Assembly: GCA_903868375.1 (NCBI GenBank)
Contig: CAIPVD010000135.1
Span: 1 to 16,828, forward strand
Length of the DNA stretch: 16,828 nt
Direction: 5' to 3'
Source: an uncultured delta proteobacterium
GTDB lineage: Bacteria > UBA10199 > GCA-002796325 > 1-14-0-20-49-13
The notes beneath the pieces were generated by a model. It had not been told where the DNA came from. It saw only the letters and a list, made by a program, of their open reading frames with translations, and searched no databases. Positions 1 through 6,945 of the stretch are shown here, in pieces (the stretch's first letter is position 1; each line of letters begins with the position of its first letter). The translations under genes were made by a program, and so were the position numbers.

Positions 1-379
1 GGCAAACGCAACGGCAGCAGCAATGATCATCATAATTGAAGGCAACGAAGGGTCTCGATAATCAGGTGCAACAAACAAACGAACGAACAAATGAAGGGTT
101 GAGTTATTTCAAACGAGAAGTCGTCGTCCTTACAAGAAGGCAAAAGAAGACATCGAAAAACATGGCGCACTGAAAGTGCCAATGCATTTGCGCAACGCAC
201 CGACGAACCTAATGGACAAATTGGGATACGGAGAAGGATATAAAGACCCACACAAATTTAAAGGGAATTTTGTAAAGCAACAATATCTTCCAGACGAACT
301 AAAGGCGAGCATCTACTACCAGCCAACCGAAAACGGCTACGAAAAACACATTTCAGAACGTTTGAAAAATTGGCGCTAA
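1..379 (+). pseudogene. rarA: 3' end of rarA/mgsA (replication-associated recombination protein A), frame broken upstream
   Basis: From about 131 to the TAA at 377-379 the + strand encodes a recognisable RarA C-terminal region: YKKAKEDIEKHGALKVP, then MHLRNAPTNLMDKLGYG, then a FKGNFVKQQYLPDELK segment and a GYEKHISERLKNW tail. RarA is an AAA+ clamp-loader-like ATPase acting at stalled replication forks. Family members are about 400-450 aa, so only the end is here. The reading frame does not continue to the window edge: it meets TGA at 92-94, and the two other frames are also interrupted. Traces of the expected sequence appear in shifting frames: ANATAAAM at 2-25, EGSR near 47-58, and NEKSSS at 112-129, which would join to YKKAKED if one base near 130 were removed. 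This suggests either decay or sequence errors at a contig edge. Identity of the C-terminal part is fairly sure; pseudogene status is not. Confidence 0.6.
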
Positions 380-395
380 TGGCATAGGGTTTGCT
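380..395 (+). promoter_or_regulatory. Sigma-54 promoter (-24/-12) facing the lipoprotein gene
   Basis: The sequence is TGGCAT-AGGGT-TTGCT. GG at 381-382 and GC at 393-394 are separated by exactly 10 nt, the invariant sigma-54 spacing, and only the last base of the TGGCAC half differs from consensus. It starts immediately after the rarA stop codon. Transcription would begin near 405, about 75 nt before the ATG at 480. The activator would plausibly be the FHA-type regulator encoded in the same gene string (4960-6402). Confidence 0.6.
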
Positions 396-430
396 TATAT
401 TCTATGTCGTATGGTTAAATAACGGTTTTT

Positions 431-453
431 TGGCGCAATTTCGCCAGTTTTTT
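431..453 (+). terminator. Small Rho-independent-type hairpin after rarA
   Basis: TGGCG (431-435) pairs with CGCCA (442-446) around a 6-nt loop. The hairpin is followed by one G and six T (448-453). The stem is short (5 bp). It can end rarA transcription, but it also lies downstream of the predicted start site of the sigma-54 promoter at 380-395, so it would sit in that transcript's leader. Confidence 0.45.
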
Positions 454-479
454 GACGATTTTGTGCCTGAAAGGTCAAA

Positions 480-1379
480 ATGAGAAAAAATCTTGTAATT
501 TCAAGCATTATGGTGGCCTGTTTTGGCATCATATTTTTTGCCTGCAGCAAGGGACAGGACGACCCTTCCAAAGGCAAGACAATAACCGAATCACCTCCTA
601 TAGTAGTGACCGAAATCAGAGCAGACATGACAAAGGACTTAATTCAATGTCCGGCATCTGGCGAGGGGTATAAATATGTCGACGTCATGACGCTTGCGAC
701 GAATGTTCCCACCCCAACTGCAGTCGAAGCCACGGCTCCAGTTAGCGCAGAGCCAAAAACGGTCGCCTACGACGATCTCACGTTCAAGATATTTGGGAAT
801 AAACTAACGGTATCGGATGGAACCGCGAAAGAAGATATGGAATGCACGTTCGACACGGATATAATTTCTTTTGCGGTCGGAGACGGCCTTTCGACACCTA
901 TCATTGCGCTTGCAACGGCCAAGGGGCTTAAGTCAGCGAATCTAGATGCGCTGCTAATCAGCGCTGGTAACATAGACTGCGGAGCATTCAAATCTTTTAG
1001 CGCTGCGGGCGGCATTAAGGAAATATTTTTGGCGCGCTCGGTGGATCACACGCGCTCGCTTAAAGAAACTACCGCGCAGGGCCTTCTTTTAAGTTCGTCA
1101 AAGTCGTTGAACGCACCCGTGCCAGGCACGACCGTATCGAAAGAGATAATAGCCGACGATTATATCTATTTTCTAAATTCAGCGAATTGGTTCGGACGCA
1201 TTAAACCGCAGGGCGTAGAAGGCGGCTGCGTTGAATTCATCTGGTCACCTGACCAGGCCGTAGATACGGTTGACGTTGGTGTCGGTAGCAACGCCAACAA
1301 TATTTTGATAACGCTCTCCAAGGTGAAGGTGCAGGTAGATCTGATAGGCCGGGAATTTAAAACGCTACCGATAGAATAA
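480..1379 (+). CDS. Predicted lipoprotein, unknown function
   Basis: This 299-aa protein has a typical lipoprotein signal: basic start (MRKN), a hydrophobic stretch at residues 5-20, and a lipobox-like FFAC with the acceptor cysteine at residue 22. A hydrophilic linker rich in Lys, Ser, Asp and Pro follows (residues 23-43). The rest is mostly short beta-prone stretches with a few cysteines (for example in ECTFD and DCGAF), and I recognise no domain. The start ATG at 480 has AAAGG a few bases upstream. A sigma-54 promoter lies 85 nt upstream and the zinc ribbon/kinase/regulator genes follow on the same strand. An envelope role linked to the T3SS or its sensor (for example a pilotin-like or accessory lipoprotein) is possible from context only. 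The coding frame and signal are well supported; function is unknown. Confidence 0.8.
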   Translation: MRKNLVISSIMVACFGIIFFACSKGQDDPSKGKTITESPPIVVTEIRADMTKDLIQCPASGEGYKYVDVMTLATNVPTPTAVEATAPVSAEPKTVAYDDLTFKIFGNKLTVSDGTAKEDMECTFDTDIISFAVGDGLSTPIIALATAKGLKSANLDALLISAGNIDCGAFKSFSAAGGIKEIFLARSVDHTRSLKETTAQGLLLSSSKSLNAPVPGTTVSKEIIADDYIYFLNSANWFGRIKPQGVEGGCVEFIWSPDQAVDTVDVGVGSNANNILITLSKVKVQVDLIGREFKTLPIE

Positions 1380-1463
1380 TCGGCTAAAACTTCATATTTT
1401 CTTTGCATTATTATCCCCAAATATGTAGATTGGGACTAAAGTCACCACTTGAGCAGGGGAGTT

Positions 1464-1664
1464 ATGCCAACATACGAATATAATTGCAAAAAATGTAACA
1501 AACATTTTGAAATAGTTCAGAAGATCACCGATGCACCGAAGGCAGATTGTCCATCCTGCGGCAGCGCATCCGAAAGATTGATCAGTGCATCGTCCTTTGC
1601 CCTAAAGGGCGGAGGTTGGTATAAAGACGGTTACGCAAAAGGTCCGAGCAAGAAAAAGGACTAA
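1464..1664 (+). CDS. FmdB-family zinc ribbon protein
   Basis: This 66-aa protein begins MPTYEYNCKKC, the hallmark of the FmdB/CxxC_CXXC_SSSS family of regulatory zinc ribbons. Two CxxC pairs (C8/C11 and C29/C32) would bind one zinc ion. The C-terminus is a Gly/Lys-rich tail (ALKGGGWYKDGYAKG), also usual in this family. I chose ATG 1464 rather than the in-frame TTG at 1449 because AGGGGAG lies just upstream of 1464 and the family begins MPxYEY. Members occur in nearly all bacteria next to unrelated genes and their function is mostly unknown. It is 12 nt from the next gene and is probably co-transcribed with it. Confidence 0.9.
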   Translation: MPTYEYNCKKCNKHFEIVQKITDAPKADCPSCGSASERLISASSFALKGGGWYKDGYAKGPSKKKD

Positions 1665-1676
1665 CAAGGGTTTTTC

Positions 1677-2246
1677 ATGGTCGATAAGATAGACAAGACC
1701 GAACCGGTTTCGCCGTATTACATCGATTCAACTGCGGGCACAAAAAAAGATAGGGAAGAGAACGACCAGGGCCAGCAGAAAAATTCAGATGAATACAGCG
1801 GCTCGCACGCGGCCCCTGGCTGGCAGAGGATCTATTCCGAAGCTACGAACAGAAAATACCTGAAGATCCGGCGCGAAGACATTATTCGGATCTGGTTCCG
1901 TGCCACAATGATGCAGCGAGGGATATCGCTCGCAGAAGTAGATATCGAAACTAAAGACCGCAGAGTGATAAAAAGCGCTCACGTGATCCTTTCCGCACGA
2001 GAGGAGTTCTGGACGCTAAAAAGATTTCATCCGGGCCAGGATATCCCGTTGAACATAATAGTTAAAGAACCCATACTGGAAGTAAGCGTCCCCGCACCAA
2101 GAACGCCGGTCAATTCGGTAGTGCAAGCAAAGGCCGGAATTGACTCGATTGCTGTGAATAAAAAATGGGATAGGAACAGGGTCATTAGATACGCGCTGAT
2201 AGGACTTGCCGCGTTACTCGTGATCATCTTCCTGTTAACAAGATAA
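1677..2246 (+). CDS. Hypothetical protein with one C-terminal membrane segment
   Basis: This 189-aa protein has three parts. A polar, Asp/Gln/Ser-rich N-terminal segment (about residues 1-45) looks disordered. A middle part (about 50-145) has a mixed alpha/beta look. The last 20 residues are a hydrophobic helix (YALIGLAALLVIIFLL) ending in TR, so the protein is probably tail-anchored with its body in the cytoplasm. AAGGG precedes the ATG at 1677. There is no signal peptide and I recognise no domain. It ends 3 nt before the kinase gene, so it is almost certainly co-translated with it. A role as a membrane partner or target of the kinase is a guess from position. Confidence 0.75.
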   Translation: MVDKIDKTEPVSPYYIDSTAGTKKDREENDQGQQKNSDEYSGSHAAPGWQRIYSEATNRKYLKIRREDIIRIWFRATMMQRGISLAEVDIETKDRRVIKSAHVILSAREEFWTLKRFHPGQDIPLNIIVKEPILEVSVPAPRTPVNSVVQAKAGIDSIAVNKKWDRNRVIRYALIGLAALLVIIFLLTR

Positions 2247-2249
2247 ACT

Positions 2250-4952
2250 ATGCCAGAATTTGAACCAAAACAGTTCGGAAAATATTACCTGCTCGAAAAG
2301 CTGGCCGTGGGCGGAATGGCGGAAATTTACAAGGCCAAAACGTTCGGGGTCGATGGCTTCGAAAAAATGCTCGCGCTGAAAAGAATACTTCCCCACTGTT
2401 CCGCAGATAAAGACTTTATCGCGATGCTGGTCGACGAAGCAAAACTTTCGGTCACACTTTCGCACGCGAACATCGTGCAGGTTTACGACCTGGGCAAGGT
2501 CGGCGACGACTACTTCATCTCGATGGAGTTCATAAATGGGCCGAACCTTCGCGATATAATCTACCGCTGCCGCGAAAAGGGGACCAAGATACCCCACGAA
2601 CTCGCCGCTTACATGATAAGCGAAGTCTGTAAGGGCTTAGACTACGCGCACCGAAAGACAGACACCAGCGGGCAACCGCTGAACATCGTTCACCGCGACA
2701 TTAGCCCGCAGAACATCCTTCTTTCCTACGAAGGCGAAGTGAAGATAGTCGATTTTGGTATCGCCAAGGCCGCGATGAATATTTCGCACACGATGGCCGG
2801 CATATTAAAGGGCAAAATAGCTTACATGTCGCCTGAACAGGCGCTTGGCAAAACGGTCGATTACCGCGCCGATATATTCTCAACTGGCATCCTGCTTTAC
2901 GAGGCGCTGACAGGGGAAAAACTTTTTACCGGAGAATCGCAATTCGAGGTCTTAAAAAAGATCCGCACGACAAGGTTCGATCTGACCAAGCTTCCCGAAG
3001 CCATTCCCGATGGCTTGAAGCAAGTGCTGATCAAGGCTCTCGCATACTACCCGAAGGACAGATATCTTTCCGCCGGCGATATGCAGATCGACCTGACAAG
3101 ATACCTCTACACGACACACGTCGATTTCACGCCGCAAAAGCTCGCAACTTTCATGCGGGACCTATTCAACGACGAGATCAGCAAACAGCACGCGCGTGGA
3201 GCCGTGGAGAAGAACCTTGAAGCACAGACAAGCTCGATAAACATCGCCGAAGAAGCGTTGCAGGAGAACTTGGTCCACCGCGAAGAGACGTCGCCAACCG
3301 TACAGGCCCCTCACGAAGGGACAGAGACGAGCGCATCTTCGGAAAAAGAGCTTACCGACAGGGCATTGTTCAAAAAAGGATTCGGCGCTAGGATCGCAGC
3401 GGTCGCAAGCATTGCGGTACTGCTCGCGGGGCTTGGATTTGCCTATTTTAAGTTCATACATCCAAAGGTTGCAAAACAATCGGCTACGACCACGACCGGA
3501 CAGACAGGTACCGTGAACGTTTTCTCGACACCTGCCGGAGCCAAGATATTCTTAGATGGCAAAAGCACAGACCTCACAACGCCAGCGATACTTGAAAGCT
3601 TAACACTGGGGCGTGAATATAAGATCAAATTATCGAAAGATCAGTTCGCAGATACGGAAAAGACGGTGAAAGTGAACACAACCGATCCGCTATCCGTCGA
3701 CATGCAGATGGAAGTGGCATCCGGTTCCCTTGAAATCTCGACCGATCCGCCAGGCGCATCCATCATTGTAAACGACGAAGCTACCGGACAAAGCACACCG
3801 GCGGCCATTAAAGGCCTACAGCTCGATTCCGACATCAAGATCGCACTCATTAAAGAAGGCTACAAGAACTTCGAGCAATCGGTAAAACTAACGAACAACA
3901 AACCTCAAACGCTCATAGCGAAGTTAATACAGGCAGATGCGTTCGGTTCCATAAAGTTTACGTCTTCACCTCCAGGTGCCGAAATATTCTTTAACGGGCG
4001 CGACACTGGATTATCTACACCGGCGAGCATTCCAAACGTGCCGGTGGGCGAAAAACAGAATGTCAGGCTTGTAAAGACAGGATACGATACCGTTACAAAG
4101 ACGGTCGCTATCAAAGACACTTCTGAACTCGTCGTGGAAACCGACTTAATTGCAGTTGCAGGTACCGAAGCCAAACCGGAAGAGAAGAAACCGGAAACCG
4201 CCAAGAAGGAAGAGAAGAAGACGGAAGCTGCAACGGCGAACGTATCGTCTAAACCTGCCGGCGCTAAAATATTCCTGAACGGAAAGAACACAGGCCTTAA
4301 GACACCTGCAAGGATCGGAAACCTTGAAGTTGGAAGGTCTTACGCCATAAAACTTGAGCGGCCTAACTACGAACCGTTCACTAAGGAAATAACGATATCC
4401 AGCGCCGGTGCTTTATCCATCAAGGGCGAGCTTAAAGAGATCCAAAAAGAAGCGGTAAAAGAAGAAAAGAAAACGGCGCCCGTCGAGCAGAAGGCCGAAG
4501 AGCCGGCAAGTGTCGGCGGCGAAGCGGCAACCTTAAAGGTCAACTCCGACCCATCCGGCGCGGAGGTCTTTGTTAACGCAGAATACAAAGGTGCAACTCC
4601 TTTAACGATCACGGGAATTAGGCCGGGCAGCGTTTCGCTCCTTGTGAACAAAGAAGGCAAATCGCGCTATTCACAGAAAATATCGTTAAAGCCTGGCGAA
4701 AAGAAAGACATCGGCACAGTTAGGCTTGGCGAGCTTTACGGCCAGGTTTCCATTTCTTCCACACCGTCGCGCGCGAGCGTTATATTCGACGGCGAAGATA
4801 TCGGGGCGAAAACACCTGTCACGATTAGAAAGGTCCGCCGCGATAAACAGCATACGGTAAAACTTGTCTTAAGTGGATATAAAGCGTGGGAGCGCTCTTT
4901 CGATATGAACGACACGGAAGACAAGAAATTCAATGTTATGCTAGAGGAATAA
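2250..4952 (+). CDS. Membrane Ser/Thr protein kinase with six PEGA repeats
   Basis: This is a 900-aa Hanks-type kinase. Catalytic domain, about residues 12-290: glycine loop LAVGGMAEIY (18-27), ATP-binding K44 in ALKRI, helix-C E63, catalytic HRDISPQN (D150, N155), DFG at 168-170, and MSPEQ after the activation segment. All key residues are present, so it should be active. HRDISPQN is common in myxobacterial-type kinases. A polar linker (about 293-370) leads to one membrane helix (about 382-400). Outside the membrane come six PEGA beta-domains at about 421-489, 492-560, 566-632, 662-729, 760-827 and 831-899, each with the S-x-P-x-G/R-A core. Glu/Lys-rich spacers precede repeats 4 and 5. PEGA domains are thought to bind envelope surfaces or proteins, so this is a likely envelope sensor. 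It starts 3 nt after the previous gene and ends 7 nt before the FHA activator, its probable signalling partner. Confidence 0.93.
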   Translation: MPEFEPKQFGKYYLLEKLAVGGMAEIYKAKTFGVDGFEKMLALKRILPHCSADKDFIAMLVDEAKLSVTLSHANIVQVYDLGKVGDDYFISMEFINGPNLRDIIYRCREKGTKIPHELAAYMISEVCKGLDYAHRKTDTSGQPLNIVHRDISPQNILLSYEGEVKIVDFGIAKAAMNISHTMAGILKGKIAYMSPEQALGKTVDYRADIFSTGILLYEALTGEKLFTGESQFEVLKKIRTTRFDLTKLPEAIPDGLKQVLIKALAYYPKDRYLSAGDMQIDLTRYLYTTHVDFTPQKLATFMRDLFNDEISKQHARGAVEKNLEAQTSSINIAEEALQENLVHREETSPTVQAPHEGTETSASSEKELTDRALFKKGFGARIAAVASIAVLLAGLGFAYFKFIHPKVAKQSATTTTGQTGTVNVFSTPAGAKIFLDGKSTDLTTPAILESLTLGREYKIKLSKDQFADTEKTVKVNTTDPLSVDMQMEVASGSLEISTDPPGASIIVNDEATGQSTPAAIKGLQLDSDIKIALIKEGYKNFEQSVKLTNNKPQTLIAKLIQADAFGSIKFTSSPPGAEIFFNGRDTGLSTPASIPNVPVGEKQNVRLVKTGYDTVTKTVAIKDTSELVVETDLIAVAGTEAKPEEKKPETAKKEEKKTEAATANVSSKPAGAKIFLNGKNTGLKTPARIGNLEVGRSYAIKLERPNYEPFTKEITISSAGALSIKGELKEIQKEAVKEEKKTAPVEQKAEEPASVGGEAATLKVNSDPSGAEVFVNAEYKGATPLTITGIRPGSVSLLVNKEGKSRYSQKISLKPGEKKDIGTVRLGELYGQVSISSTPSRASVIFDGEDIGAKTPVTIRKVRRDKQHTVKLVLSGYKAWERSFDMNDTEDKKFNVMLEE

Positions 4953-4959
4953 GCAACAT

Positions 4960-6402
4960 ATGGCAAAACCAATACCTAAAACGTCAACAAAGTCTTCCAA
5001 GAAAGAAGCGCCAAAGGATTTTGAGAACCAGACGCAAATAATAAAGACCGACGACGGCGGCAGCGCGAACATTAGCTTACGCAAGTGCCAGCTCTCCGTG
5101 ATAGAAGGCCCCGACAAGGGCAAAAAATATTCTCTCGTCAAGTCGGTCACAAAGGTCGGCAAAAAAGAGAACAACGACTTTATCATTACCGACACGACAG
5201 TCTCGAGAAATCACCTAGAGATAGAATACACATCCGATTCATTTCTTTTGCACGACCAAGGTTCAACGAACGGCACGTATGTGAACGGAACGCGAGTAAA
5301 AGAGGCTTATCTCGTCCCGGGCGATAGGATAAAAGTTGGGAACACGGTGTTCGAGTTCGTAGCCTTTGAAGAAAAGGTAAAGATCGAACCATCTGCAAGC
5401 GAAATTTTCGGCGCCATGGTGGGCAGGTCGCTTAAGATGCGCCAGATATTCGGTATCTTGGAAAAAATATCCCCTTCACTTGCCACGGTCGTTATCGAAG
5501 GTGAAACGGGCACAGGAAAGGAACTGGTTGCCAGAGCGATACACGAGAACAGCCCGCGCAAGAACCGCTCGTTCGTCGTGTTCGATTGCAGCTCGGTCGC
5601 GCCAAACCTCATCGAATCCGAGCTATTCGGGCACGAAAAGGGTTCGTTCACGGGCGCCGTAAAAGCTAGGCGCGGCGCGTTCGAAGAGGCGAACGGCGGA
5701 ACGATATTCTTAGATGAAATAGGAGAGTTAACGCTCGACCTTCAGCCAAAACTTCTTCGCGCACTTGAAAGTCGCGAGATACGCCGCGTTGGAACTAACA
5801 TTCAGGTGCCTATCGACGTTCGTGTCGTCTGCGCAACGAACCGGAACTTAAAACGCGAAGTTAACGAAGGCCGATTCAGAGAAGACCTTTATTACAGGCT
5901 CTCCGTGGTTAAGATCCTGCTACCGCCGCTGCGCGAAAGGCCGGAAGATATTCCGCTCATCGTAGAGCGTTTCTTAACTTTAGGTAAATTCAACCGCAAA
6001 CCCGACGGCAATCTTCGGCTCACAAAGGTGGACGATGAAGCACTTAAAGCACTTCAAAGATATCAGTGGCCAGGGAACGTAAGAGAACTTCAGAACATTA
6101 TCGAACGCGCAGGCTCAATTTCAGACAAGGATTCCATTACCAAGGACCATGTAGATTTCGTCTTTTCCGAACTGGAACAAGAGGACGAGCGGACGGAAAA
6201 ATTGCAGGTCATGAAAGACGTTCCATTCAAAGAGGCAAAGCAAAAAGTGGTCGAGGTGTTCGAACGCGATTACCTTTTGGACCTCTTGCGCAGGAACGGC
6301 TACAATCTCTCCAAGGCCGCGCGCGAAGCTGGGATAGACAGAAAACACATCCGAAACTTACTCAAGAAATACGGAATTCCAAGCAAAGACGCGACTGATT
6401 AA
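4960..6402 (+). CDS. FHA-domain sigma-54-dependent transcriptional activator
   Basis: This 480-aa bacterial enhancer-binding protein has three domains. The FHA domain (about 42-137) keeps the phosphothreonine-binding residues: G67, S82-R83-x-H85, and N104-G105 in GSTNGT. The AAA+ domain (about 143-375) has Walker A GETGTGKE (K187), the sigma-54-contacting loop as GSFTGA (228-233; usually GAFTGA), and Walker B TIFLDEIGE (D252, E253). A Fis-type helix-turn-helix occupies about 434-475 (GYNLSKAAREAGIDRKHIRNLL). It has no receiver domain, so control is expected through phosphothreonine read by FHA rather than by a histidine kinase. The SD-like AGAGGA lies inside the end of the kinase gene 7 nt upstream. 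The neighbouring kinase is the obvious source of phosphorylation. Likely targets are the sigma-54 promoters at 380-395 and 9911-9926 (inference). Confidence 0.94.
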   Translation: MAKPIPKTSTKSSKKEAPKDFENQTQIIKTDDGGSANISLRKCQLSVIEGPDKGKKYSLVKSVTKVGKKENNDFIITDTTVSRNHLEIEYTSDSFLLHDQGSTNGTYVNGTRVKEAYLVPGDRIKVGNTVFEFVAFEEKVKIEPSASEIFGAMVGRSLKMRQIFGILEKISPSLATVVIEGETGTGKELVARAIHENSPRKNRSFVVFDCSSVAPNLIESELFGHEKGSFTGAVKARRGAFEEANGGTIFLDEIGELTLDLQPKLLRALESREIRRVGTNIQVPIDVRVVCATNRNLKREVNEGRFREDLYYRLSVVKILLPPLRERPEDIPLIVERFLTLGKFNRKPDGNLRLTKVDDEALKALQRYQWPGNVRELQNIIERAGSISDKDSITKDHVDFVFSELEQEDERTEKLQVMKDVPFKEAKQKVVEVFERDYLLDLLRRNGYNLSKAAREAGIDRKHIRNLLKKYGIPSKDATD

Positions 6403-6405
6403 TGA

Positions 6406-6939
6406 TTATCTTTTGCGGGTTGCATCAAGCGAGCGCTTCAATGCAATAACTAGCGACCTTGCGCGATTTGCCCAAAGGTTCCTGCCAGACATATCGAGAA
6501 TGATGGCGTTCTTAAAATCTTCCGCCGCCTTTTTATAATTCTTCGTTCTAAGATAGACCTCGCCACGATTGACAAACGATCCAACGTCTTTTTTGTTGAT
6601 GGCAAGCGCACGCGTATATTCAAGAATCGCTTCAACAAAACGGTTCTTTCGCTGATAGATGGCCCCCATCACAGAATGAAAATAAGCGTTCCTGCCATCT
6701 AAGAGCAAAAGCGCCTGATATATCCGGAACGCCTCGTCGATGCGGCCATGCTTAAACTTAACCCAACCCGATTCCGCAAGCTGATAAAGCTTTTCGCGGC
6801 TGATACCTTTAAGCTCGGCCAGGCTTACCTTATCCTCCAGGTATTTATTAAAGAGGTCGATAAGCCTCTTTCTTCGCGCCGGGTTCGGATCGAGTATCGG
6901 AATGATCTTCTGACTTTTAATTCCTTCTGTTTCAGCCAT
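6406..6939 (-). CDS. TPR chaperone of LcrH/SycD type (class II T3SS chaperone), copy 2
   Basis: This 177-aa protein has a charged N-terminal segment (about 1-50) followed by three TPR units (about 51-84, 85-118, 119-152), with motifs such as GRIDEAFRIYQALLLLD and RFVEAILEYTRALAIN. Three TPRs after an N-terminal helix is the architecture of SycD/LcrH chaperones, which hold hydrophobic T3SS substrates before export. It is clearly paralogous to the TPR protein at 7867-8511: both share YFHS-x-MGA, EYT-x-A and NRGE-x-Y at the same spacing. It begins 6 nt after the 305-aa putative substrate, which it probably binds. Its stop lies 3 nt from the stop of the convergent activator gene, with no hairpin between. 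Confidence 0.78.
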   Translation of the reverse strand: MAETEGIKSQKIIPILDPNPARRKRLIDLFNKYLEDKVSLAELKGISREKLYQLAESGWVKFKHGRIDEAFRIYQALLLLDGRNAYFHSVMGAIYQRKNRFVEAILEYTRALAINKKDVGSFVNRGEVYLRTKNYKKAAEDFKNAIILDMSGRNLWANRARSLVIALKRSLDATRKR

Positions 6940-6945
6940 AGTTTA

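Noticed and set aside
1449..1463. Upstream TTG start for the zinc ribbon protein
   Set aside because: The AGGGGAG site fits ATG 1464, and the family begins MPxYEY.
1380..1463. Promoter or terminator in the gap between the lipoprotein and zinc ribbon genes
   Set aside because: No hairpin with a T-run and no well-spaced -35/-10 or GG-N10-GC pair is visible in these 84 nt.
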